A stretch of 64,000 bases of DNA from Methylobacterium nonmethylotrophicum (GTDB lineage: Bacteria > Pseudomonadota > Alphaproteobacteria > Rhizobiales > Beijerinckiaceae). The notes beneath the pieces were generated by a model that searched no databases, had not been told where the DNA came from, and saw nothing but the letters and a program-made list of their open reading frames with translations. The stretch is taken from assembly GCF_004745635.1 (NCBI RefSeq), contig NZ_SRLB01000032.1, positions 1 through 64,000 of the forward strand, read 5' to 3'. Shown here piece after piece: positions 51,101-60,008 of this stretch (position 1 is the stretch's first letter; each line of letters starts with the position of its first letter). The translations under genes and the position numbers were made by a program.

Positions 51101-51368
51101 GGTTCGGGCTGTGTGGTCGGTTCTTGTACCAGGTTCCGAGTTGCTCTACTGCAGCAATCCCGGCCTCCTCGTCCGTCACTTCGAGCGTATCAAGCTGGCC
51201 ATCCTCATGCGCCAGCGAGCGGTGGTCTTCGCGGCGGATGAGGGTTTCGTTCCCGCGACGATCCGAGCCGCTCGGAAGGCGCGCGGCAACCGCTATCGGA
51301 ACTCATTGGCCGGCACGGCGCCCGAGCTGGACCTCCTCTATTCGGAGCTCGTCCTTCTGCCAATCTGA
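48174..51368 (+). CDS. Acyl-CoA ligase, carrier protein and acyltransferase fusion
   Basis: A 1064-residue multidomain enzyme. Residues 1-655 match acetoacetyl-CoA synthetase-type AMP-forming ligases (AMP loop SSGTTGAPK at 301-309, A5-type SISGGTDIIGCF, YSQ-like TWTHGD replaced by WTHGDLIAF, and catalytic Lys638 in PTTFNGKRSE). Residues about 690-770 are a carrier-protein domain with the phosphopantetheine site Ser728 (IGADSLTLLK). Residues about 780-1064 are GNAT-like (RPVRDEDVEAICRLL, WYVRPGYRGQGSLLL). Such a chain could activate an acid, load it on the carrier and transfer it to an amine. Substrate unknown. Confidence 0.85.
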   Translation: MERILPYQAKLRAIEGAAVTDRDTSFPWRNRTGASTVPGWDGACPAPPQLAEFIHFCEHRTGRTFPEYRDFEAYAVEEFRAFWSLFLRWSRLPVSGSTSPVCDGELCERARFFPDLRLNYAEALLTGRDGHGPALTACHPHRPDEELNRSELCRRVTALAGALRRLGIRPGDRVAAVARNNVEAVVAALAAAAIGAVFSSCAPDMGAHAMLSRLGPVAPRLLLAHLRPEPWDTGVPIAARVAEVAGGLSSLTHLIALDAGEPASGIGVPVLRYADLISQGDEAEFTWERFPFNHPLFIMFSSGTTGAPKCIVHGAGGTLIEHIKEHRLHCDIRPAETIYFHTSCAWMMWNWQLSALASGAELVLFDGPVQGPDTLWALVERRAVAVFGTSPAYLELCEGASFSPRAAFDFTALRAILSTGSILHDRQFDWVCEHVKAVPLQSISGGTDIIGCFVLGNPLLPVQRGEAQCRSLGLDVRALAEDSAGIGELVCASPFPSRPLGFLGDTDGSRFHASYFSQNPPLWTHGDLIAFTPAGGARLHGRSDGVLNIRGVRVGPAEIHDILRAMDEIVEAMAVEQRAEAAPGGTQLVLLVVLREGATLTPGLTKRIRSRLAADGSTAMIPARCVQVSELPTTFNGKRSEAAARDAVNGHAIRNLDALANPASTDAIRDAIRRNGAVEHERPTDVVESRANIQVEGDLERLLKDITSRRVGVPVSPDESLLEIGADSLTLLKLLMEIEEMAGCEVAFDAFLSDPSVRGLSRLIRGERGHSSTHPEERPEVRPVRDEDVEAICRLLQEGFGSGNVGPGDWRRLFERPWASSVPTTGFVLTMGSEIVGFLGTLYSQRPLDEEGACVCNLTSWYVRPGYRGQGSLLLAAATRDKSVTYTTLTPGPETTAMVEALNFLPLKMRRFFLPGLNLGTLRAGSLRFDDDPRTIRSLLSEVDQRIFDDHAAYDLLHLVVRENGEQTYLILKRRRVRAVWSVLVPGSELLYCSNPGLLVRHFERIKLAILMRQRAVVFAADEGFVPATIRAARKARGNRYRNSLAGTAPELDLLYSELVLLPI

Positions 51369-51390
51369 CGCGCGACGAACCATCGTAGAG

Positions 51391-51561
51391 TGCCTCGTCG
51401 GCGATCTTCCTGTTGGAGGGGCATAGCGCACGGCTTGCTCCTCGCGCAGGTAGCACCGCACCGTGTTGCGCGACAGCCCGAGCTCGCGGGCGATCTCACG
51501 CACGCCCTTTTTCATGTCGATGAAAGACCTGGATCTCCAACGTCGCCTCCGGTCCCACCAT
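51391..51561 (-). pseudogene. istA: IS21-type istA N-terminal remnant with frameshift
   Basis: The reading MVGPEATLEIQVFHRHEK, then in a shifted frame KGVREIARELGLSRNTVRCY, is the helix-turn-helix N-terminus of an IS21 transposase. It ends after about 60 codons. A one-base frame change lies around the HEK codons. Nothing of the DDE domain remains. Confidence 0.65.
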
Positions 51562-51635
51562 CAGGCTCCCTCCACACGAGAAAGCCAGCCTAAAAGATCC
51601 TGGGGGGATGACGGCGAAAAACTGACGGGCAAGCC

Positions 51636-51935
51636 TCATCGAGCGTAGCAAGCGTATGATGGGCCGTGATGGCATGTGCTATGGTCGTGCTCGGTGAAGT
51701 GATTATAGAAGCCACGCGCATGGGCGCGGTGCTCGCACTGATGATATGAGTAGACACAGCCTATAAATTTTGGCCTATAGTGCACAAATTTGAACACACT
51801 TCCAACACTCAAACCTGAATGTTGTATCGCTCGAAATTTATCAATAGTGTTTGGCCTTGATCTCGCGTCCGATGCATAGCCGGCAGCCGGTGCGAGCATA
51901 ATCACCGCCGTGCAGATCAAACATGCCCATCGCAT
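51636..51935 (-). CDS. Small exported Cys/His/Tyr-rich protein
   Basis: A 99-residue protein with a signal peptide (MRWACLICTAVIMLAPAAGY, cleavage near ASDA). The mature part has IDKFRAIQHSGLSVGSVFKF, CVYSYHQCEHRAHARGF and a tail rich in His and Cys (TEHDHSTCHHGPSYACYAR). A strong GGAGGA ribosome-binding site lies 7 bases before the ATG at 51935, which supports a real gene. The composition suggests a metal-binding or disulfide-linked periplasmic protein. The gene is more AT-rich than its surroundings. No family recognised. Confidence 0.65.
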   Translation of the reverse strand: MRWACLICTAVIMLAPAAGYASDARSRPNTIDKFRAIQHSGLSVGSVFKFVHYRPKFIGCVYSYHQCEHRAHARGFYNHFTEHDHSTCHHGPSYACYAR

Positions 51936-52061
51936 CGCAGATCCTCCACGACCATACAATCAAATGCCAACATGTTGTTGTCAAGGGGCAATGTGAGGGT
52001 TGGGTAACGGCGTTGATGGTTCCCCGGATCTTGGTCTGGCCGAAGGGTGAGCCCCCGGATC

Positions 52062-52348
52062 TCATTCGGCGGCCTCTCGGGCCGCCGCCAAGGCAAACTC
52101 CTGGGGCGTCCGCCACTCCATAGCGGAGTGCCGCCGCACCGGGTTGTACAACCTCTCACCACAAGACCCATAGTACCGGCGCAGGCGACGATGGCGTCGT
52201 CGTCTATGGATGGCATCCGTGGGCCGGGCGCGCGGTCCGTGTCCATGACGTGATCGAGCGGGCAACCGGGACGGCAGCGCGCTGCACGCTGGCGGATGCG
52301 CCCATGGCGCGCTTGCAGGAGATCCAGGTCCGGATGCTCGATCCCGTC
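52062..52348 (-). mobile_element. Transposon debris, including an IS3-type transposase tail
   Basis: The leftward frame at 52062-52165 reads YNPVRRHSAMEWRTPQEFAL and then AAAREAAE, the C-terminal end of an IS3-family OrfB. The following 180 bases on the plus strand read DDGVVVYGWHPWAGRAVRVH and on, resembling a small transposon-linked protein. Both pieces lack starts and are cut by the IS256-type element at 52349. Confidence 0.55.
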
Positions 52349-53667
52349 GGGACTGTCGGAAATTTCGTGTAGGGGCGGCCATAGTGGACCCCACGGAGGT
52401 TCCCGATGGCAAGACGCAAAGCACCCAGCATCCCTGACGCGATCCTAGACCAGCTGCTGGCCGGCGCTGATCCGAAGTCGGCGTTCGAGGCTGACGGCCT
52501 GCTGGACGAGCTGAAGAAGGCCTTGGCCGAGCGCGCCCTCAACGCCGAGATGGACCATCATCTGGCGAGCGAGGAGGCCGGCAACAAGCGCAATGGCTAC
52601 GGTCGTAAGACAGTCACGACCGAGACCGGCCGGATCGAACTGTCGATCCCGCGCGACCGGCAGGCGACGTTCGACCCGCAGCTGATCGCCCGCTACCAGC
52701 GCCGCTTTCTCGGCTTCGACGACAAGATCGTGTCGATGTACGCCCGCGGCATGAGCACCCGGGAGATCGTCTCCCACCTGCGCGAGCTCTACGGGATCGA
52801 GGTCTCGCCCGACCTGATCAGCGCGGTGACCGACGCGGTGCTCGACGAGGTCGCCGCCTGGCAGGCCCGGCCGCTAGAACCGGTCTACCCGATCGTGTTC
52901 TTCGACGCCCTGCGGATCAAGGTGCGTGACGAGGGGGTGGTCCGCAACAAGGCCGTCCACATCGCGCTCGGCGTGCGCGCCGACGGATCCAAGGAGATCC
53001 TCGGCTTGTGGCTCGAGCAGAACGAGGGCGCCAAGTTCTGGTTGCGGGTCATGAACGAGCTCAGGAACCGCGGCGTCGAGGATGTACTCCTGGCGGTGGT
53101 CGACGGCTTGAAGGGCTTCCCCGACGCGATCCGGGCGGTGTTTCCCGAGGCGCTGGTCCAGACCTGCATCGTCCACCTGCTTCGCCACAGCCTCGACTTC
53201 GTCTCCTACAAGGACCGCAAGCTCGTGGCGGCCGCGCTGAAGGACATCTACCGCGCGCTCGATGCCGCCGCTGGCGAGGCGGCGCTGTCCGCCTTCGAAG
53301 CGGGCGAGTGGGGCCGGAAGTACCCGGCCATCGCCCAGAGCTGGCGACGAGCCTGGAGCGAGGTCGTCCCGTTCTACGCGTTCCCCGGCGAGGTGCGCCG
53401 GATCCTCTACACCACGAACGCCATCGAGGCTCTGAACGCTACGCTGCGCCGGGCTGTGCGCGCCCGCGGCCACTTCCCGACCGACGAGGCCTCGCTGAAG
53501 CTGCTCTACCTGGTCTTGAACCGCTCCGAGAAGGCGTGGACGATGGGTCCGCGTGAGTGGGTCATGGCCAAGGCGCAGTTCGCCGTCATCTTCGGCGAGC
53601 GCTTCACCCGGGCCATGGCGGCCTGATGTTCAACCCGCCGCCCCTACACGGAATTCCTGACAGTCCC
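52349..53667. mobile_element. IS256-family insertion sequence, second type
   Basis: The ends GGGACTGTC...CGTGTAGGGGCGG and the inverse at 53639-53667 enclose one transposase (element 1319 bp). The flanks do not show an 8-9 bp duplication. It is only distantly related to the IS256 elements at 11.8 and 16.1 kb. Confidence 0.88.
52406..53626 (+). CDS. tnpA: IS256-family (mutator-type) transposase, second type
   Basis: A 406-residue transposase. It has the MARRKAPSIPDAILDQLLAG start, EAGNKRNGYGRKTVTTETGR, the DDE residues in YPIVFFDALRIKVRDEG (first Asp), LLAVVDGLKGFPDAIRAVFP (second Asp) and TTNAIEALNATLRRAVRARG (Glu), and the conserved VQTCIVHLLRHSLDFVSYKD block. It is full length, intact and probably active. 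Confidence 0.95.
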   Translation: MARRKAPSIPDAILDQLLAGADPKSAFEADGLLDELKKALAERALNAEMDHHLASEEAGNKRNGYGRKTVTTETGRIELSIPRDRQATFDPQLIARYQRRFLGFDDKIVSMYARGMSTREIVSHLRELYGIEVSPDLISAVTDAVLDEVAAWQARPLEPVYPIVFFDALRIKVRDEGVVRNKAVHIALGVRADGSKEILGLWLEQNEGAKFWLRVMNELRNRGVEDVLLAVVDGLKGFPDAIRAVFPEALVQTCIVHLLRHSLDFVSYKDRKLVAAALKDIYRALDAAAGEAALSAFEAGEWGRKYPAIAQSWRRAWSEVVPFYAFPGEVRRILYTTNAIEALNATLRRAVRARGHFPTDEASLKLLYLVLNRSEKAWTMGPREWVMAKAQFAVIFGERFTRAMAA

Positions 53668-53903
53668 AGGGTAGATCCTCGGCTTGGCTCACGTCCAGTC
53701 TGCATCGGGGCTCCATTGCGAGGGGACCAGGTCAGCCAGCATCCGACTCGTCGCATCGGACCCCAGTCGAGCCAGGGCGTGCCGCTGTGTCAATTCGGGC
53801 AGCGCAGCGTCGCGACGGGTCTCGATGCAGTCGCACCGAACGGCTACACAAGCGCCGCCCGATCGGCACCACCTACACATCTCCTTCAGCTCATGATCGC
53901 GTA

Positions 53904-54386
53904 ATGCCCACCTTATCCGATCGCCAGCGCGTCGAACTCGCGATCCCAGCCTACCTCCTCTATGCGCTCACCGCCGCACCTGGCGTGTTCGTCCCGGCCG
54001 ACCCGGACCTGGCAGCGCGAGCGGAGGCGGACATCACCGCACTCCGCGCCGACCTGCAGGCCGCTCTCCTCGAACCCTTCAGCGACCTCGTCCCGAAGAA
54101 GCAGCACGCCCTCCTGCGCCGGGTCGAGCGCATCGGGAAGGGTGTGATCACCGGATGGGGCAACCGGCCCGCGCTGAGCGTGATGCTGACGCTCTGGTAC
54201 TTCCTGAAGGACCTGACCGACCGCGAGGTACTGATCCTGTGGGAGGGCTCTGCGATGGAGCGGGCGACGAGCCGGCTCCTACCGATGTTCGCCCACGGCT
54301 TCGACGAGCAGAAGCGGGATGCAGCGGCTCAGGAACAGGCCCGACAGCTGCTGGCCTGCCTACGGGCAGAAGGACTGTATAACTAA
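53904..54386 (+). CDS. Hypothetical protein
   Basis: A 160-residue soluble protein. It has a hydrophobic start (AIPAYLLYALTAAPGVFVPA), a charged helical middle (LVPKKQHALLRRVERIGKGV), a hydrophobic strand region (ALSVMLTLWYFLKDLTDREV) and a basic-acidic C-terminal helix. No family was recognised. An ATG at 53904 was chosen because the upstream extension has no ribosome-binding site and reads through IS flank DNA. It sits alone between two IS remnants. Confidence 0.55.
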   Translation: MPTLSDRQRVELAIPAYLLYALTAAPGVFVPADPDLAARAEADITALRADLQAALLEPFSDLVPKKQHALLRRVERIGKGVITGWGNRPALSVMLTLWYFLKDLTDREVLILWEGSAMERATSRLLPMFAHGFDEQKRDAAAQEQARQLLACLRAEGLYN

Positions 54387-54720
54387 TGGTACTGCTGGCC
54401 CAACCAGCGGCATCTCGTGCTCTAAGCATGATCTCCCGATCATCTACATTCTGTTCTGGGAATTTGCATACATCGAGTGATAAATGTATTATGATGTGAC
54501 AGAAGAGGTATCTTGGCAGGAATTTCTCGATATTAATTAAGAGGCAATCCATGCATCAGAACACAAATACCAATAAAATTAAAAAAACGCAGAAATATTT
54601 TGGCCTAGTGATACACAATGGGACGTAATTTCCCCATTTTTACCTGCAAGTGGCGCCAACAGAAGCGACGATCGCCGAGCTTTATCAGGAATAATCCAGG
54701 TTTCACTGAGTAGTTGTCGA
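54387..54720. other. AT-rich stretch without a supported gene
   Basis: The DNA is unusually AT-rich. A 25-codon frame at 54551 (MHQNTNTNKIKKTQKYFGLV) has a possible AGAGG site before it but is too short to support. The stretch ends where an IS5-type transposase frame becomes readable. Confidence 0.35.
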
Positions 54721-54996
54721 TGGCCAGACTTTCCAAAGGAATATGGGTCTCCAAGCACAGTCTATCAACGCTTTCGACGTTGGCGACACCGATCGTTCTG
54801 GACGCGAATGCTGCAAGCTTTATCCCAAGCAGGATGGACTCAGGAAGCAAGCGCACTTGATCCTCTTGCACTTTCGCAATCTCGTCCAGTGCAGAAGGGA
54901 CAGCGGATTGATAGGGCTTGGCGTCCGGATCGCGATCGATGGCTGGCGGAGCGAATGACCCAAATGCAACAAGTCAACTCAACAAAGACTACCTAG
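54721..54996 (+). pseudogene. IS5-family transposase remnant
   Basis: The frame WPDFPKEYGSPSTVYQRFRR and WRHRSFWTRMLQALSQ is the conserved helix-turn-helix end of IS5-type OrfA, usually preceded by APWRDLP. Upstream in-frame stops and a divergent downstream tail show that it is decayed. Its AT-leaning base composition matches the surrounding stretch. Confidence 0.55.
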
Positions 54997-55061
54997 ATTT
55001 TTTATATATTTAAAAATGTATCTATAATATAAAATATCATAAATTCGTGTTTATCAAAAAT

Positions 55062-55086
55062 ACAGGGCGGCTTTGCGCCGCCCTGT
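55062..55086 (-). terminator. Bidirectional terminator after the siderophore receptor gene
   Basis: A 10-bp perfect stem ACAGGGCGGC with its complement and a 5-base loop (TTTGC). On the minus strand the hairpin is followed by TATTTTTG, and on the plus strand by AAAAACT, so it can stop transcription of the leftward receptor gene 24 bases after its stop codon. Confidence 0.85.
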
Positions 55087-55110
55087 AAAAACTATATATC
55101 TATCATTATA

Positions 55111-57384
55111 TCACCACTTATAGCTGACACTTGCGACGACACGGCGAGCATCGCCATAGAAGCAGGATACGGCTGACTGGCAGGACGAAACGAAGCGCCG
55201 ATCGGCGATGTTTGTAGCGTTCAATGCAAGGCGCCAATTGTCAATGTTGTAGTGCACCTGCGCGTCAAACAGAACGTAGTCGGAGACTTTTAGCGTATTG
55301 GGCACGTCAGCAAAGGAACGCCCAACATAACGCACGCCGCCACCAAAACCGAAGCCGCGCAACTCGCCCACGGGGATCGTGTAGTCGAAGAAGGCCGAAG
55401 CGAAGGTCTCGGGAATGTTGACTGGGGTACGCCCAATCCGGGCCGGATCCGCGTCCTTCGTGGTGACGAGATCGTAGGTCGTGAAAGCCGCTACCGCGTT
55501 GAGCCCTTCAGCCAGGGTGACGTTGAGCTGAGCTTCGAAGCCGGTGGAGCGCTGTGAGCCGGACTGGATGCTGAAGAAGGCGTTGGCCGGATCCGGCACC
55601 AGCACGCCCTGGCGATTAATCTCGAAGCCGGCGAGCGTCAGGAAATAGCCCTGGCCCGGCGGCTCGAACTTCACGCCGCCCTCGATCTGGTTGCCGGTTT
55701 CGGGGCGGAAGCCCGCGCCACTGAAGGCGGTGCCGATCTGCGGCTGGAACGAAGTCGAGTAGCTGACATAGGGCGCAAGCCCAAAGTCAAAGTTGTAGAT
55801 CAGGGCCGTCCGGTAGGTCAGTGCATTGTCACTGCGCCCGCCGGTGGGCGATGATGGCGTGAGCAAGTTGCGGATGCGGTTGTCGGCGAAGTCCTGACGC
55901 AGGCCGAGCACTAAGCTCAGCTGGTCAGTGAGTTTGATTTGGTCCTGCGCGTACAGGCCGAGTTGGTTGAAGCTGTTCGCGTTGATGAGGTAGGGCGTCG
56001 GCGAGGCGACGCGTTGACCGTAGACCGGGAACAGAATGCTGAGATCTGGGCCCGGGAATGTCGATGCTTGATTGTCGTGCAGATTGTAGTTCTTGTAATC
56101 GAGACCGAGCAGCAGGTTGTGGCGGAAAAAGCCGTCGGAGAAGCGTGCCTCGGCCTGATTGTCGACCTGGAACAGGGCAGCCCGCGAGCTGTCCCGGAAC
56201 TGATAGCGGCCCAGTCGCGTCTCGGCGGCGTCGCTGTATCCGAGCTGACCGATATAAGAGTTCTGGAAGCTATCGACGTAAGAGTAGCGCAGGTTCTGTC
56301 GGAAGGTCCAGGTCTCGTTGAAGGCGTGCTCGAACTCGTAGCCGATATAGGCTTGCTCGCGCCGGAAGGTGTTGAGGCCGACGTCGCCGACGTTGAGCGA
56401 GCGCGGGATGCGCAGACCTGAGAGGTTCGGCCGCACGGTTCCCGAATACGGCAGGAAGTTCGCCGTCACCGCAGCGTTGTCGTACTGAACGCTCGACAGA
56501 AAGGTGAACTTCGTCGCCCCATCCGGCTTGTAGGTGAAGGCTGGCGCGATATAGCCGCGGTCCTCCGGCGCGCCCTCGACTTGGTTGCCACCGACGCGCC
56601 CGCTGCCGGTCAGGCGATAGAACCAATGCCCGTCAGGACCCGCCGGACCGCCGAGGTCGAACGCGGTGTAGCCGAAGCCGCCCTGCCCGAAAGCGCCACC
56701 GCCAACCTCGATGTAGCGCAGCGGGTCGAGCGGAGGACGCTTGGTGACCTGGTTGATCAAGCCACCGGGGGTGCCAGCGCCGAACAGCACCGCAGCCGGG
56801 CCGCGCAGCACCTCAATACGCTCCAGGCCAAAGGTGTCGGTACGGAAATAGGCAAAACCGTAGTTCAGGAGCTGCAGGCCGTCACGGTAGAGACCATAGT
56901 CGCTCGCCACGAAGCCACGCAAGGTGAAGTAGTCGAGGCGGGAGTCTGCACCGAAAGTGCCTGAGTAAAGACCGGCTGCGTATTGCGTAGCCTGAGTAAG
57001 GGTTTGGGCCTTCTGCACATCGATCTGCTCACGGCCGACAACAGTGATTGATTGCGGCGTCTCGATCAGCGGAGTATTGGTCTTCGTTGCGGTGGCTGAG
57101 CGCGTCGCCACGAAGCCGTTCACCGGGCCAGTCGGGCTCTCAACCGCTCGAACAGGTGTGCCAGCCGGAACGGGCGAGACACCACCGTTCCCTTGCCCAG
57201 AGACGCTGATCTGTTCGAGTTGAATGGTCGCCTCGGCCGGTGGATTGGCCGTTCCGCGTCGTGGCGATGTTGCATCCTGAGCAGCAGCGGCGCCGGCAAG
57301 GCTGAGGAGCGACACGCCTGCGAGAGCGAGGCGCAAGGTCGCGCTTCGTTGGGGGCCTACACCCTGAGAGTTGCCGATCTTCAT
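55111..57384 (-). CDS. TonB-dependent siderophore receptor
   Basis: A 757-residue outer-membrane receptor. It has a signal peptide (ending near AGAAAAQ), a TonB-box-like stretch (QLEQISVSGQ), a plug domain (IETPQSITVVGREQID, DYFTLRGFVASDYGLYRDGL, RIEVLRGPAAVLFGAGTPGG) and a 22-strand barrel ending in VVASVSYKW. It imports ferric siderophores using TonB energy. The start at 57384 gives the signal peptide and excludes 80 codons of spurious upstream frame. No Fur box was clearly identified; a strong terminator follows. Confidence 0.93.
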   Translation of the reverse strand: MKIGNSQGVGPQRSATLRLALAGVSLLSLAGAAAAQDATSPRRGTANPPAEATIQLEQISVSGQGNGGVSPVPAGTPVRAVESPTGPVNGFVATRSATATKTNTPLIETPQSITVVGREQIDVQKAQTLTQATQYAAGLYSGTFGADSRLDYFTLRGFVASDYGLYRDGLQLLNYGFAYFRTDTFGLERIEVLRGPAAVLFGAGTPGGLINQVTKRPPLDPLRYIEVGGGAFGQGGFGYTAFDLGGPAGPDGHWFYRLTGSGRVGGNQVEGAPEDRGYIAPAFTYKPDGATKFTFLSSVQYDNAAVTANFLPYSGTVRPNLSGLRIPRSLNVGDVGLNTFRREQAYIGYEFEHAFNETWTFRQNLRYSYVDSFQNSYIGQLGYSDAAETRLGRYQFRDSSRAALFQVDNQAEARFSDGFFRHNLLLGLDYKNYNLHDNQASTFPGPDLSILFPVYGQRVASPTPYLINANSFNQLGLYAQDQIKLTDQLSLVLGLRQDFADNRIRNLLTPSSPTGGRSDNALTYRTALIYNFDFGLAPYVSYSTSFQPQIGTAFSGAGFRPETGNQIEGGVKFEPPGQGYFLTLAGFEINRQGVLVPDPANAFFSIQSGSQRSTGFEAQLNVTLAEGLNAVAAFTTYDLVTTKDADPARIGRTPVNIPETFASAFFDYTIPVGELRGFGFGGGVRYVGRSFADVPNTLKVSDYVLFDAQVHYNIDNWRLALNATNIADRRFVSSCQSAVSCFYGDARRVVASVSYKW

Positions 57385-57700
57385 CTTACACCCCGCATGC
57401 ACGCAAACACTGACAAGCCGAAGGCGCCAGTTTGGAATTGTGCTAAACTGTTGATCTTGCGCTATTTTTTGATGCCTAGAACGCCATCGTTTGGGGTGCA
57501 AGACAGCTTGGCAGCGATCCTGTGCATGTGACGATTGTGCAACGTGAGGATGAGGAGTTGGACTTCGCCCTCTGATGCCAATCAGCGGTAGTTTTTCGAG
57601 TAATGGCTCCCCGTCCCAGAGCATTGATTGTCAAACGGCATCGGAGCGCATCACAAACCGGGGGCAACCGGCTCGGGCCCTGGGGTAAGCCAAACGAGGG

Positions 57701-59152
57701 TCATGCTGCCCGCCCCGCTCTGAACCCGGGCCAGCGCCGCCGGAAGGCACCCTCCAGCTCGCCGTTGAGCACGCGCGTCCTGGCCTGGAGCGTGAGGTGC
57801 GCGCCGCGCCTGGTCCAGCGCATTGACTACCGTTTGGAGAACCGCTTGGCGACGACCTGGTTGATCGCGCTCTCCACGAAGCCTGACGAGATCCGCTCGC
57901 CCGCCCGGAAGCGTTCGCCATAGTCGACGACGCTGCCCGCGTTGCGGCGGATGTAGACCTGGAACTCGCGGACGGCGACGCCGAGCTTGTTCAAGCAGGC
58001 CCGGCGCTCGCCGTCGGCGTCGTCCAGCTCGGCCTCGACCTCGCCCTCGATCCAGCCGACCTCCATCTCCGCCTCGCGCGCGTGCCCGTTCCAGAGCAGG
58101 TGCTTGGCGCGCTCCAGCTCGGCCAGGCGGTCGTCGCGCCAGACGCCCTCGGCCGCGGCGCCCTTCACCATCTGCCCGAGCGCGCTCACGCGCATGGCGA
58201 CGTGGAACCAGTCCAGCACGTGCTCGGCTTCCGGGCCGATGCGCTTGCCCAGCGTGCGCACGCTCTCGCCGCCGTCCGACAGCATGATCAGCTTCTGGTT
58301 GGGCCGGTAGCCCATCCCGCGCAGCATCTCGAACATGCGCCGGCGCGGCCGGTCGTCGAACGCCTGCACGAACGCGAAGCACCGGCCGGGCGGAACGGGA
58401 ATATTCATGATGCCGTCCGACCCGGCGATGGCCCCGTCGCGCTCGAACGAGCCCAGGCCCTTGCCGGCGATCACCTCGAACCAGGAGCCCTCGCGGTCGC
58501 GGACGTAGCCGCCGTCGATGCCGACCACCACGGGCCCGTCCGGCTGCTCCATGTCGAACAGGTCGCGCTGGCACCCGTCGAAGTAGTCGCCTTCCTCGGG
58601 CCCGAGCTCCGCCTCCTCATGCTTGGCTACGGCGTGTAGGTGGCGGCGCACGCGCTCCGCCCCGATCGGGCGGTCGAGCGGCAGCAGCTCGCCCAGCATG
58701 CGCGCGGCCAGGCCGAAGGAGACGAGCGACGCCCAGCGCGTCTCCAGGTAGAGGAGCTCGGGCGTGGTGCGCTCGGGCAGCAAGGCGGCGAGCGGCGTTA
58801 CGGTCGCACCCGCCCCTTCATCGCCGCCGCACGGACAGCGCCTCAGCCGCTCGGCCTGAACCACCTGCTCGCCGAAGGCGGTGCGCATCGCCAGCGGCCG
58901 GCGCTCCTTCAGCCCGCGAACGGTACCGCATGCCGGGCAGGCCCGGTGAGCGGCTTGCCACCGCTCGACCTGCGCGGCGACGAGCCGGGCCTGCACGTCG
59001 CGGAGCAGCGCGTGTGCCTCGGCGAGCGTCAGCCCGAGCGTCTCGGGCGCGAGCTCGTCCGGGCGGTCGATCACCGCGGCGGCACCTTGTTGATCTTCTC
59101 TGCGTATTCCGACGAAGCCGGCCGGGTGTTCCGATCTGATGCCGGCCATCAT
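57701..59152 (-). pseudogene. ISKra4-family transposase, 5'-truncated, with a nonsense codon near the end
   Basis: The frame covers about 440 codons of an ISKra4-type transposase: RACPACGTVRGLKERRPLAM, PVVVGIDGGYVRDREG (first Asp), LIMLSDGGESVRTLGKRIGP (second Asp) and SSGFVESAINQVVAKRFSKR (Glu region). It stops at TAG at 57827-57829 where CAG (Gln) is expected; the remaining 42 codons (SMRWTRRGAHLTLQART and on) are still readable to a TGA at 57701. The first 26 codons derive from the IS21 end next to it. It is therefore inactive. Confidence 0.85.
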
Positions 59153-59249
59153 TCCGAAGCGAAGCCGGCCACCGGCCCGATCTGAAGGCGGCCGGTGACG
59201 GAGTGCTCCCGCGGGTCAGAGGGGAAGATCACGAGGTTGGGTCAACGGG

Positions 59250-60008
59250 TCAAGCGGCGGGCTCGGCCGCCTTGCGCTTGCGCAGGCTCTCGCCGGCCAG
59301 CTCGATGCGATGAGCGTTGTGGACCAGCCGGTCGAGAACGGCGTCAGCCAGCGTCGGGATGCCGATAATCTCGTACCAGCGGTCCACGGGCACCTGGCTG
59401 GTGATCAAGGTCGAGCCGGCGTCGTAGCGATCCTCGACGATCTCCAGCAAGTCGCGGGCTTGCTCGGGCAGGAGCGGCTCGGGTCCCCAATCGTCGAGGA
59501 TCAGCAGGTTCACCTTGGCGATCTGACGCAGCAGCCGGCCGTAGCGGCCGTCGCCACGGGCAAGCCCGAGCGCCGCAAACAGGCGCGGGACCCGGTAGTA
59601 CAGGACCGAGAAGTCGTCCCGGCAGGCCTTGTGCCCGAGCGCGCAAGCCAGCCAGCTTTTGCCGAGGCCGCACGGGCCGGTGATGACGAGGTTGCGCCGG
59701 GTTCGGATCCAGTCGCCGGTGGCGAGCCTGAGGAACAGCGCCCGATCCAGGCCGCGATGGCTGCGATAGTCGACGTCCTCGATGCTTGCGGGGTGACGCA
59801 GGCGGGCCGCACGGGCGCGGGTCTCGAAGCGCTTCTGGCGGCGCGCCGTCGCCTCGTGCTCGAGCAGCAAACCGAGCCACTCGGCGTGGTCGAGGGCACA
59901 GGCCTCCGGGTTGGCCTCGAGCGTCTTAAACCCCGCCGCCATGCCGCTCAGGCCGAGGTCGTGCAGGAGATCGAGAGTGGGATGGGTCAGCATCATCGTC
60001 TCCGTCAC
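59250..60008 (-). CDS. istB: IstB-like ATPase of IS21
   Basis: A 252-residue AAA-type helper ATPase. It has Walker A LVITGPCGLGKSWLACALG, Walker B LLILDDWGPEPL, and a sensor STLITSQVPVDRWYEIIG. It controls target choice by the IstA transposase. The ATG overlaps the istA stop (ATGA). It is intact. The same 3' end, as a fragment, occurs at 18.5 kb. Confidence 0.93.
   Translation of the reverse strand: MTETMMLTHPTLDLLHDLGLSGMAAGFKTLEANPEACALDHAEWLGLLLEHEATARRQKRFETRARAARLRHPASIEDVDYRSHRGLDRALFLRLATGDWIRTRRNLVITGPCGLGKSWLACALGHKACRDDFSVLYYRVPRLFAALGLARGDGRYGRLLRQIAKVNLLILDDWGPEPLLPEQARDLLEIVEDRYDAGSTLITSQVPVDRWYEIIGIPTLADAVLDRLVHNAHRIELAGESLRKRKAAEPAA

Noticed and set aside
52013..52045. A further SigF-type site (GTAACG in the 52.0 kb region)
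   Set aside because: The bases 16 positions downstream do not match CGAA; isolated GTAAC(C/G) elements elsewhere (for example near 10.66 and 33.4 kb) were rejected for the same reason.
54605..54871. An 88-codon leftward frame
   Set aside because: It is antisense to an IS5-type transposase remnant and has no motif of its own.
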